The translations under genes and the position numbers were made by a program. The notes beneath the pieces are model-generated. The model had not been told where the DNA came from, did no database searches, and worked only from the letters and a program-made list of their open reading frames with translations. A stretch of DNA of 8,038 nt, taken from NCBI GenBank assembly GCA_009839405.1, contig VXPR01000157.1, positions 1 to 8,038 on the forward strand, written 5' to 3'. Origin of the DNA: Gammaproteobacteria bacterium. Its GTDB lineage: Bacteria; Pseudomonadota; Gammaproteobacteria; Pseudomonadales; Azotimanducaceae. Positions 1 to 6,291 of the stretch are shown in pieces (position 1 is the first letter of the stretch; every line of letters starts with the position of its first letter).

Positions 1-340
1 TTTTTAAATTCAACCGGCGACCACCGATATCTCCACGGGTACCATCTTCGGCAGGGTCATTTGTTTATAAGCCTACGGGTGTGCAGAGGCGCTAGTCCGC
101 GCTAGCGCGCCCTTGCGGGCGCGTCGGCAGTTCGCTCGCGCGGGCTGCTAGCGCCACAAGAATCGTTGCCTTCGGACGACGTCTCTTGCCTCAGCCCAAA
201 CGTCCTGCCTGTCGGCACTCGGCGTGCTTGCGCCGTCCGGAGTCCGACTTGCCTGCTAGGATCCGAGCGTTGTCGTGGGTGGTGGAAGCCTTTGGTGTCC
301 TGCGCAGATGAGTGCGCCACTTAAGGCGACGGGATGAGTC
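1..340. other. Upstream region without a supported gene
   Basis: No open frame here looks like a real protein on either strand. In many gammaproteobacteria fis precedes purH, but no fis-like C-terminus can be read here. The region carries a tandem-hairpin repeat (88-155) and, next to the cyclohydrolase start, a nine-codon reading frame (308-337) without a ribosome binding site. A TATAAG hexamer at 66-71 and a TAGGAT at 257-262 resemble -10 boxes, but neither has a convincing -35 partner at normal spacing, so I call no promoter. The cyclohydrolase mRNA presumably starts in this stretch or further upstream. Confidence 0.5.
88..155. repeat. Tandem-hairpin dispersed repeat, copy A
   Basis: Two stem-loops lie three bases (TCG) apart. 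The first is CGCGCCC (106-112), loop TTGC, GGGCGCG (117-123), a perfect 7-bp stem. The second is GCAGTTCG (127-134), loop CTCGCG, CGGGCTGC (141-148), an 8-bp stem with two G-U pairs. The whole is bounded by an 8-bp inverted repeat, GGCGCTAG (88-95) and CTAGCGCC (148-155). Copy B at 3150-3192 has the same layout and spacing. This looks like a REP-type element. As RNA it would fold in the leader of the downstream cyclohydrolase gene. Family name and function are unknown. Confidence 0.75.
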
Positions 341-922
341 GTGATTGAGCGCGCGGTCATCAGCGTGTCGGACAAGACAGGCATCGAGGCACTCGGCGCG
401 AGCTTGGCACGGGCGGGCGTCGAGATACTTGCGAGTGGGGGGACGTATGCAGCGCTGCGCGACGCAGGCGTCGCGGTGCTCGAGGTGTCCGAGGTCACCG
501 AGTTTCCCGAAATCATGGACGGGCGCATCAAGACCCTGCATCCGCGCATTCACGGCGGCATCCTGGCGCGGCGGGAGGTTGACGGCGCGGCGATGGCGCA
601 GCACGGCATTCGCCCGATTGACCTCGTGGTGGTGAATCTCTATCCCTTCGAGCAGACGGTGGCGCGGCCCGACTGCACACCCGAACTTGCCATCGAGAAC
701 ATCGACATCGGCGGCCCCACCCTGCTGCGCTCCGCCGCCAAGAACCACGCCCATGTGACCGTGGTGGTGGATCCAGACGACTACAGCCAGGTGATGGAAC
801 TGTTGCCGGCCATGCCTAAGGCACCCCTTCGACGAGCGTTGGCGTGGAAGGCGTTCCGCCACACCTCGGCCTACGACAAGGCCATCGCGACCTATCTTGC
901 CGCCTTGGAGGTGAGTCCATGA
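341..922 (+). CDS. purH: Stand-alone IMP cyclohydrolase (N-terminal half of PurH)
   Basis: Converts FAICAR to IMP, the final step of de novo purine synthesis, in the cytoplasm. The 193 residues match only the MGS-like IMP cyclohydrolase domain of PurH: SVSDKTG at 8-14, ASGGT at 31-35, MDGRIKTLHPRIHGG at 59-73, VVVNLYPF at 96-103, IENIDIGGPTLLRSAAKN at 118-135. Residues equivalent to the human ATIC cyclohydrolase site (K66, Y104, D125, K137) are present as K64, Y101, D122 and K134, so it should be active. The C-terminal AICAR formyltransferase domain (about 330 residues in a usual PurH of about 520) is absent. The protein ends just after the AFRHTSAYDKAIATYL stretch that closes the domain in E. 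coli PurH. The GTG start is fixed by an in-frame TGA at 335-337; GGGA at 331-334 may help ribosome binding. It overlaps purD by four bases. Domain fission is more likely than decay, since no remnant of the second domain is left. Confidence 0.9.
   Translation: MIERAVISVSDKTGIEALGASLARAGVEILASGGTYAALRDAGVAVLEVSEVTEFPEIMDGRIKTLHPRIHGGILARREVDGAAMAQHGIRPIDLVVVNLYPFEQTVARPDCTPELAIENIDIGGPTLLRSAAKNHAHVTVVVDPDDYSQVMELLPAMPKAPLRRALAWKAFRHTSAYDKAIATYLAALEVSP
907..921 (+). promoter_or_regulatory. purD ribosome binding site and ATGA coupling overlap
   Basis: GGAGG at 907-911 lies inside the last codons of the cyclohydrolase gene, seven bases before the purD ATG (919-921). That ATG overlaps the upstream TGA (920-922) as ATGA. 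This supports translational coupling, places the purD start at 919 rather than at the upstream in-frame ATG at 844, and shows that the shortened upstream frame has a functional 3' end. Confidence 0.85.
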
Positions 923-2226
923 AGGTCCTCGTGATCGGTTCCGGTGGCCGCGAGCACGCGCTGGCATGGAAGGTGGCCGAGTCCCGTGCGGTGGAGGCCG
1001 TGTTCGTCGCGCCAGGCAACCCCGGCACCGCGCGCGAACAGAAGGTCAAGAACCTCACCATTGCCGAGGACGATTTCGAGAGCCTCGCGGCATTCGTTGA
1101 ACGGGAAGGGGTGGAACTTACGATCGTGGGTCCGGAAGCCCCTCTCGTCGCCGGCATCCGCGACTTCTTCGACGCTCGCAACCTGAAGTGCTTCGGGCCT
1201 TCCAAGGCCGCGGCACAACTCGAGGGCTCAAAGGCGTTCACCAAGGCATTCATGAAGCGGCACGACATTCCCACCGCCGGCTGGGCGGAGTTCACCGATG
1301 CCGACCAGGCCGAGGAGCACATCCTGAGCGGCGCCGCCCGCCAACACAACGAACCGGCCGTGCCGATCGTCGTCAAGGCGGACGGGCTCGCCGCCGGCAA
1401 GGGGGTGGTTTTGGCCGAAGATGCGGACACCGCCGTCGCGGCGGCGCGCGACATGCTCTCCGGGACCAGCTTTGGCGACGCCGGCCGTCGCATTGTCGTA
1501 GAGGAGTTCCTGCGTGGCGAGGAGGCGAGCTTCATTTGCCTCTGCGACGGCAAGACCGCGCTGCCGCTCGCTTCCTCGCAGGACCACAAGGCACGAGACG
1601 ATGGCGACCGCGGCCCCAACACGGGCGGCATGGGCGCGTACTCGCCCGCTCCGGTCATCACGGACGCGGTTCACGACCGGATCATGGCGGAGGTGATTCG
1701 ACCCACGCTGGCCGGCATGGCCGCCGAGGGCGCTCCGTATCAGGGCTTTCTTTACGCTGGGCTGATGGTGCTGCCGGACGGCAGCATTCGGGTGGTGGAA
1801 TTCAACTGCCGCATGGGCGACCCGGAGGCGGAACCGCTGCTGATGCGGCTGCGTTCCGACCTACCTGAGCTTTGCCTGAGGGCGCTCGATGGAACGCTCC
1901 ACGAGGCGAGCGTCGAATGGGACCCCCGTGCGGCACTTTGCGTTGCTTTGGTGGCCGGCGGCTATCCCCTCGCCTACGATCGGGGCGATCCCATCTCCGG
2001 CTTGGACAAAGAGCTAGCTGACACGCGCATCTTCCACGCCGGCACGGCCGAAGCAGATGGCCAGATCGTCACCGCGGGCGGTCGTGTGCTCTATGCCGTT
2101 GGCGTGGGCGACGACGTGCGCGAGGCGCAGCGTCGCGCCTACGAGCGCGCCGCAACGGTGCGGTTCAGGGCAATGGCTTACAGAAAGGACATCGGGTTTC
2201 GCGCAATAGATCGAGCAAACGCCTGA
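919..2226 (+). CDS. purD: Phosphoribosylamine-glycine ligase (GAR synthetase)
   Basis: Joins phosphoribosylamine and glycine using ATP to make GAR, the second step of de novo purine synthesis; cytoplasmic ATP-grasp enzyme. At 435 residues it has the normal length (E. coli 429). Visible in order: N-terminal nucleotide-fold motif VLVIGSGGREHALAWK (3-18); GPEAPLVAGI (71-80); GPSKAAAQLEGSKAF (93-107); ATP-grasp lysine loop VVKADGLAAGKGVV (151-164); EEFLRGEEASF (195-205); SQDHKARDDGDRGPNTGGMG (220-239); metal ligands E294 and N296 in VEFNCR; C-terminal FHAGT (372-376) and GGRVL (387-391). The usual RFGDPETQ or RFGDPECQ segment reads RMGDPEAE (298-305), so the normally conserved Gln is Glu305. Also variable is a short insert around residues 138-147. 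The start is set by the SD at 907-911. It is translationally coupled to the cyclohydrolase gene. A T6 run follows the stop (2228-2233), but I see no good hairpin before it. Confidence 0.96.
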   Translation: MKVLVIGSGGREHALAWKVAESRAVEAVFVAPGNPGTAREQKVKNLTIAEDDFESLAAFVEREGVELTIVGPEAPLVAGIRDFFDARNLKCFGPSKAAAQLEGSKAFTKAFMKRHDIPTAGWAEFTDADQAEEHILSGAARQHNEPAVPIVVKADGLAAGKGVVLAEDADTAVAAARDMLSGTSFGDAGRRIVVEEFLRGEEASFICLCDGKTALPLASSQDHKARDDGDRGPNTGGMGAYSPAPVITDAVHDRIMAEVIRPTLAGMAAEGAPYQGFLYAGLMVLPDGSIRVVEFNCRMGDPEAEPLLMRLRSDLPELCLRALDGTLHEASVEWDPRAALCVALVAGGYPLAYDRGDPISGLDKELADTRIFHAGTAEADGQIVTAGGRVLYAVGVGDDVREAQRRAYERAATVRFRAMAYRKDIGFRAIDRANA

Positions 2227-2283
2227 CTTTTTTGTTCTTGCGTTCCGGGCAGGATCCTTGGCAAAGCCACCAGGGGAAGCGCC

Positions 2284-3138
2284 ATGCTCGAAGCACTCAA
2301 GACCCTCGAACCGTTCCGCAACATGGACGCGCCAGCGCTCCATGCTGCGGCTAGCCATGCCCGCATGCTGCGCCTGCCGCCGCAGCGAACGCTCCTTCGC
2401 GCCGGCCAAGAGCCGAGGCGCGAGATCTTCTTGCACAAGGGCACGGTGACGATCCGCTTGGGCGGTGCCAATCGTCGCCTGGACGCTGCAGCCGCCGCTG
2501 GCAAGGCACTGGGCACGCACGGCGCCGACGAGATCGTCACGCTCACGTCTGTGGAGGCGATTTCCGTTGACCGCGCCGTCTTCGCGAAGCCTGGGGACTC
2601 GCCCCCGCCGACGCCGGAAGCAGCGCTGCCGGCATCGTGGATTCCCGCCTTCCTGCAAGGCCCGGTCATGCGCTGGTTTCCGCCGAGCACATGGGCTTGG
2701 GTGGTGAAAGTGGGCGAAGTGCGTCGCGTTCAAAGCGGCGAAACGCTGTTCCGGATGGGCGAGGTGCCGCGGGAGCTGTTCGTGGTTGTGCAGGGTACGG
2801 CAACTTGCGGCAACGAGCGGTTCGGGCCCGGCGATGCCATCGGTGCCGCCGCCACGCTGACGCGGGTGCCGATGCCGGCAGACACGCTGGCGACGGCTCC
2901 CGGCCTATTCGTGCGCTTCTCCCGGGAAGCGCTTGTGGAACTGCTCGATGACTACCAGCCGCCCGACACTGATCAGCCTACATGCCGGCTGGACCTTGAC
3001 ACCATCGCCGTGGCCGACGAGGCGGACGTGCTGAAGCGACTGGACCCCGCCAGGGTCATCGCCGTGCGTGGCGCGGACCGCGAACGCCGCGCGGCAGTTG
3101 CATCGAGGCTCATGCAAGCCGGTTTCGCCGTAAAGTAG
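2284..3138 (+). CDS. Protein with two degenerate cyclic-nucleotide-binding-like barrels
   Basis: 284 residues with no transmembrane segment or signal peptide, so probably cytoplasmic. Two regions read like Crp/cNMP-binding beta-barrels: residues 8-100 (LEPFRNMD, then TLLRAGQEPRREIFLHKGTV at 36-55) and 126-222 (GETLFRMGEVPRELFVVVQG at 152-171, then FGPGDAIGAAATL). They are joined by a proline-rich linker (101-116). The phosphate-binding signature FGE-x-AL...RxA needed for cAMP is not kept: the second domain has GAAATLTRVPMPAD. It probably does not bind cyclic nucleotides in the usual way. The C-terminus (RVIAVRGADRERRAAVASRL then MQAGFAV, 257-283) resembles the last strand and helix of a rhodanese domain, with no cysteine at the active-site loop; this is inference. 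No HTH follows. AGGGGAAG at about 2272-2279 is a good ribosome site for the ATG. The gene lies 57 bases after purD, so co-transcription is possible. Function unknown. Confidence 0.7.
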   Translation: MLEALKTLEPFRNMDAPALHAAASHARMLRLPPQRTLLRAGQEPRREIFLHKGTVTIRLGGANRRLDAAAAAGKALGTHGADEIVTLTSVEAISVDRAVFAKPGDSPPPTPEAALPASWIPAFLQGPVMRWFPPSTWAWVVKVGEVRRVQSGETLFRMGEVPRELFVVVQGTATCGNERFGPGDAIGAAATLTRVPMPADTLATAPGLFVRFSREALVELLDDYQPPDTDQPTCRLDLDTIAVADEADVLKRLDPARVIAVRGADRERRAAVASRLMQAGFAVK

Positions 3139-3149
3139 GGGCGTGCTCG

Positions 3150-3192
3150 CGCGCCCTGACGGGCGCGTCGGCAGTTCGCTGGCGCGAACTGC
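3150..3192. repeat. Tandem-hairpin dispersed repeat, copy B
   Basis: CGCGCCC (3150-3156), loop TGAC, GGGCGCG (3161-3167) is a perfect 7-bp stem. Then comes TCG, followed by GCAGTTCG (3171-3178), loop CTGGCG, CGAACTGC (3185-3192), a perfect 8-bp stem. Layout and most bases equal copy A at 106-148; where copy A has GG opposite TT, this copy has AA, so the second stem is kept. There is no U-tract, so it is not a standard Rho-independent terminator. It fills the gap between the barrel protein gene and coq7 and ends 18 bases before the coq7 ribosome site. Confidence 0.8.
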
Positions 3193-3221
3193 TGGCCTTC
3201 GTGTCTGCGTAGGAGGACACA

Positions 3222-3866
3222 ATGGAACGTGAACCGCGGCGGACAGCCGCTGACCGGCTTGTGGGCATTCTTGACCAGGGACTGCGCACGGTGTTTGGCG
3301 ACGACGCGCCACGTCGTGCGAGCCCCGCCCGCGACATCGACGACGGCGAACTCAGTTTGCGTGGCCGGCGACTCGCCGGTGCGCTCATGCGCGTCAATCA
3401 CACCGGCGAAGTGTGCGCCCAGGCGCTATATGAAGGCCAGGCGGCCACGGCCGCAGCCGGCCAGGCGCGCGATGCGCTCCTCGCCGCCGCCAACGAAGAG
3501 CACGACCACCTCGGCTGGTGTCGAGAGCGCTTGGAAGAGCTCGAAGGCCGCCCCAGCGTCCTGAACCCTGCCTTTTACGCTGCCTCCTTCGCCTTGGGCG
3601 CGGCCGCCGGGCTTCTCGGCGAGCGCATCAGCCTCGGCTTCGTGGAGGCAACCGAAGACGAGGTGTGCCGGCACCTGGACCGCCACCTAGAACGCCTCCC
3701 AGAGGAAGACCGCAAGAGCCGCGCCATCCTTGCCGCCATGCGCGAGGACGAATCCCGCCACGGCAACGAGGCCCTGCGAAGCGGCGGCGTTGCCTTTCCA
3801 AGCCCCGTCAAGCGCCTAATGCGTCTCGCCTCACGAGCGATGACCGAAAGCGCGTATCGCATCTGA
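3222..3866 (+). CDS. coq7: Coq7-type demethoxyubiquinol hydroxylase
   Basis: Hydroxylates 3-demethoxyubiquinol (2-polyprenyl-3-methyl-6-methoxy-benzoquinol) at C6 in aerobic ubiquinone synthesis; a di-iron ferritin-like, membrane-associated enzyme. The 214 residues fit the bacterial family. All six expected iron ligands are visible: E63 in VNHTGEVCAQALYEGQ, E93 and H96 in NEEHDHLGW, E145 in FVEATEDEV, and E177 and H180 in DESRHG. The first 45 residues are a charged, variable N-terminus. FYAASFALGAAAGLLG (118-133) is the hydrophobic helix thought to contact the membrane. The ATG follows AGGAGG at 3211-3216 with a five-base spacer, a near-ideal ribosome site. It is preceded by the copy B hairpins. 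Orthologues in Pseudomonas and other Proteobacteria replace the flavin enzyme UbiF. Confidence 0.95.
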   Translation: MEREPRRTAADRLVGILDQGLRTVFGDDAPRRASPARDIDDGELSLRGRRLAGALMRVNHTGEVCAQALYEGQAATAAAGQARDALLAAANEEHDHLGWCRERLEELEGRPSVLNPAFYAASFALGAAAGLLGERISLGFVEATEDEVCRHLDRHLERLPEEDRKSRAILAAMREDESRHGNEALRSGGVAFPSPVKRLMRLASRAMTESAYRI

Positions 3867-3872
3867 TTGCTG

Positions 3873-3914
3873 AGGGAGCCCTAGGGGGCGAACGGCTAAG
3901 CCCGACAGGCTCCT
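3873..3914 (+). other. Imperfect stem-loop after coq7
   Basis: GGAGCC (3875-3880) pairs with GGCTCC (3908-3913), with an inner GGGC (3886-3889) and GCCC (3900-3903). No U-run follows, so a terminator role is doubtful. The 3' part (3896-3914) matches 7973-7991 at 15 of 19 bases, so it may be a decayed copy of the repeat at the window's right end. It overlaps the -35 box proposed for the MATE gene. Confidence 0.35.
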
Positions 3915-3930
3915 AGGCGGGCAGTAGAAT
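3902..3930 (+). promoter_or_regulatory. Probable sigma-70 promoter of the MATE gene
   Basis: -35 CCGACA (3902-3907, four of six to TTGACA), a 17-base spacer, and -10 TAGAAT (3925-3930, five of six to TATAAT). Transcription would start near 3937, giving a leader of about 30 bases. This is the best-scoring promoter I see in the window, and it lies in the longest gap of the + strand gene row. Confidence 0.55.
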
Positions 3931-3966
3931 GCGACTCGCCTAATCCCAAGCAAAACCCAAGCTCCA

Positions 3967-5346
3967 ATGTGGACTCGCGCTGCAACCGCCGCCGAGCTAC
4001 GCGCCCTCACGCGTGTGGTGTGGCCCATCGTCGTCACCCAGCTCTCGCAGATGGGAATGGGCGTGGCGGACACCATGATGGCCGGTCGGGTGAGTGCAGC
4101 GGACCTTGCCGGCGTGACCCTCGGCGGCAATCTCTACTGGCCATCGATGCTGCTGTTGTCCGGCATCGTTATGTCCATCACCCCGTCGGTGTCGCAGTTG
4201 CATGGCGGCGGTCGCACCGGGGAGTCCGGCGAGGTGGTGCGGCAGGCGCTCTGGATTGCGCTCGTTGGTGGCGCCGTCACCACTTGGCTGCTGCACAACG
4301 CCGAACCCGTGTACCACCTGATCGGCGTCGATCCGGTTGCCATACCCATCGCCGCCGCCTATCTCGCCGCCTTGAGCACGGGGCTCTTGCCGCTGCTCGG
4401 CTACATGGCCTTGCGCAATCTCTGCGACGGACTCTCGTGGACGTTGCCGGCCATGTGCATTGGCCTTTCCGGGCTCGTGCTCAAGGTGCCGCTCAATGCG
4501 CTGTTCATCTACGGCAACGAGTCGCTCGGAATCGCGCCGATGGGCGGCGTGGGCTGCGGCTGGGCCACGGCGCTGGTGATGTTCTATCAGCTCGCTGCGA
4601 TGACGACGGTGGTCGCCTTCTCCCGGGTGCGGATGGCGCGGCTGTTCGCCCGCTTCTCGTGGCCGGACCGGCGCGAGATCCTGCGCCTCGTGCGCCTCGG
4701 CGTTCCCATCGGCATCACCATGTTCGTCGAGGTGGGATTCTTCTCGGTGGTGGGACTGTCCATCGGTGCCTTGGGCGTGGTGCAGGTGGCTTCGCACCAG
4801 ATCGCCTTCAACGTTGCCGGCATCGCCTTCATGGTGCCGCTGGCCTTGAGCGTTGGCGCCACCATCCGCGTGGGGACCAACATCGGCGCCGGGCAGATCG
4901 ACGCCGCTCGTCTGGCCGGGGCCGTGGCGATGGGCGTGGTGGGAGCGTGGTCGCTCGTGTCCGCGGCGTTGATTCTCTCGCTGCGGCAAGGTGTTTCGGA
5001 GCTCTTCAGCAGCGACCCGGCGGTGATTCAGGTGGCGTCGGCGCTGATGGTGCTCGGTGCGCTGTTCCAGTTCTTCGACGGCGCGCAGGTGGGTGCCATC
5101 GGCACGCTGCGGGGCTACAAGGACACCCGTGCCCCGGCGGCCATCGGCGTAGTGGCGTATTGGTGCATCGGCCTGCCCGTCGGCGCGGCGCTTTGCTACG
5201 GCATGGGATCGCTGCCGGAGCTTGGCGTTTCGGGCTATTGGTGGGGCGTGGTAATCGGCCTTGGCATCGCCGCGACGCTGCTCCTGATCCGGCTCTATCG
5301 GCTCTCGGCAGACTCGGACCGCATCGCAGCCTTCAGCACGCGCTGA
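3967..5346 (+). CDS. norM: MATE-family multidrug/cation antiporter, NorM type
   Basis: Inner-membrane exporter that expels cationic drugs or metabolites in exchange for Na+ or H+. The 459 residues and about 12 hydrophobic segments fit the NorM branch. Near the N-terminus is the MATE motif PIVVTQLSQMGMGVADTMMA (20-39). Three acidic residues fall almost exactly where the cation-site residues of Vibrio cholerae NorM lie (D36, E255, D371): D35 in VADTMMAG, E255 in MFVEVGFF, and D371 in FFDGAQ. The internal repeat is visible as LVRLGVPIGITMFVE (241-255) mirroring ALTRVVWPIVVTQL (13-26). The C-terminal half carries LRGYKDTRAP (381-390), also typical. The ATG has no clear Shine-Dalgarno sequence; the upstream sequence is AAGCTCCA. 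The real substrate cannot be read from sequence. The EamA gene follows after 39 bases, so the two probably form one transcript. Confidence 0.93.
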   Translation: MWTRAATAAELRALTRVVWPIVVTQLSQMGMGVADTMMAGRVSAADLAGVTLGGNLYWPSMLLLSGIVMSITPSVSQLHGGGRTGESGEVVRQALWIALVGGAVTTWLLHNAEPVYHLIGVDPVAIPIAAAYLAALSTGLLPLLGYMALRNLCDGLSWTLPAMCIGLSGLVLKVPLNALFIYGNESLGIAPMGGVGCGWATALVMFYQLAAMTTVVAFSRVRMARLFARFSWPDRREILRLVRLGVPIGITMFVEVGFFSVVGLSIGALGVVQVASHQIAFNVAGIAFMVPLALSVGATIRVGTNIGAGQIDAARLAGAVAMGVVGAWSLVSAALILSLRQGVSELFSSDPAVIQVASALMVLGALFQFFDGAQVGAIGTLRGYKDTRAPAAIGVVAYWCIGLPVGAALCYGMGSLPELGVSGYWWGVVIGLGIAATLLLIRLYRLSADSDRIAAFSTR

Positions 5347-5385
5347 TGACGCGCGCGGCCCCTTTCCTGTAGGCGCCTGCAAAGA

Positions 5386-6291
5386 GTGGAGCCTTGGATC
5401 GCCATCACGCTTGTTGCGGCGTTCCTGCAAAACGCTCGCACGGCGTTGCAGAAGAAGCTCGTGGGCCGGCTCGACGCCACCGAGGCGAGCTATGTGCGGT
5501 TCTGCTATGCGTGGCCCTTCGCGCTTGTGTACGTGGCCCTGTTGGCGGCGGGCGGCGCCGAGATGCCTGCGCCCACGGCTCGCTTCCTCGCGTTCGTGAG
5601 CGCGGGTGCCGTGCTCCAGATCCTCGGCACGGTGGCGCTGATCGCCTCGTTCGCGCATCGCAACTTTGCTGTCGGCTCCGCCTACTCCAAGACCGAGACG
5701 GTGCAGACGGCGCTGTTCGGCTTGGTGCTGCTCGGCGATGCAGTGCCCCTTGGCGCCCTGCTTGGCATCGGCGTCAGTCTGGTCGGCGTGCTGTTGCTCT
5801 CGCCACGTGCGCCGAAGGTTGTCGGCCAAGCGCGGCAATGGATCGGCACAGGTGGCTGGCTCGGCATGGGAGCCGGAGCGGGCTTCGCGAGTTCGGCGGT
5901 GTGCTATCGCGGCGCATCCCTCGCCTTGGATGGCGAGGCGCACGTCACCGCTGCCGTGACGTTGCTAGCCTCGACAGTCATTCAGACACTGGCGATGGGC
6001 ATGTGGCTTGCGCGTGCCGGGGGCAAACCGGGAGCATTGGCACGAGTCGCCTCCGCCTGGCGCGTCGGGATCTGGGTGGGGCTGGCCGGCATGGCCGCCT
6101 CCGCCGGCTGGTTCACCGCCATGACCCTCGAAAGCGCCGCGCTGGTGCGGGCAGTCGGTCAGGTGGAACTCCTGTTCGCCTTCGTCGTCGCGACGGCGAT
6201 CTTCCGCGAACGCGTCCGGCTGGTAGAGGTGGCGGGTTCCGTCTTGATCGTCGGCGGAATCGGCTTGCTGCTGCATCCAGCGCTGTCTTAG
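5386..6291 (+). CDS. EamA/DMT-superfamily transporter
   Basis: Inner-membrane protein of 301 residues with about ten hydrophobic helices arranged as two EamA halves (roughly 5-140 and 152-297), the usual drug/metabolite transporter plan. The end of the first half reads YSKTETVQTALFGLVLLGDA (100-119). The end of the second reads VRAVGQVELLFAFVVATAIF (254-273), then RERVRLVEVAGSVLIVGGIG. This is the paired signature of the family. Members export amino acids, purines or other small metabolites; the substrate here is unknown. GTG at 5386 is the only good start at the head of the first helix; the ribosome site is weak. It lies 39 bases after the MATE gene and is probably co-transcribed with it. 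Its TAG stop (6289-6291) overlaps the TAA stop of the convergent purE. Confidence 0.85.
   Translation: MEPWIAITLVAAFLQNARTALQKKLVGRLDATEASYVRFCYAWPFALVYVALLAAGGAEMPAPTARFLAFVSAGAVLQILGTVALIASFAHRNFAVGSAYSKTETVQTALFGLVLLGDAVPLGALLGIGVSLVGVLLLSPRAPKVVGQARQWIGTGGWLGMGAGAGFASSAVCYRGASLALDGEAHVTAAVTLLASTVIQTLAMGMWLARAGGKPGALARVASAWRVGIWVGLAGMAASAGWFTAMTLESAALVRAVGQVELLFAFVVATAIFRERVRLVEVAGSVLIVGGIGLLLHPALS

Noticed and set aside
10..60. 16-codon - strand reading frame beginning ATGACCCTGCCGAAG
   Set aside because: Too short, no ribosome binding site, no recognisable family. It could be chance.
308..337. Nine-codon frame just before the cyclohydrolase start, a possible leader peptide
   Set aside because: No Shine-Dalgarno before its ATG and no regulatory residue pattern; its main value is that its TGA also fixes the downstream GTG start.
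844..918. Longer purD start at 844
   Set aside because: The extra 25 residues do not resemble PurD, and the SD and the family's conserved N-terminus support ATG 919.
2228..2233. T6 run after purD as an intrinsic terminator
   Set aside because: The preceding bases form at best a four-pair interrupted stem (GTTT/AAAC), too weak to call.
3997..5943. A 648-codon open frame on the - strand opposite the MATE and EamA genes
   Set aside because: His/Arg/Gly-rich composition typical of an antisense shadow in GC-rich DNA, while the + strand frames match known transporter families.
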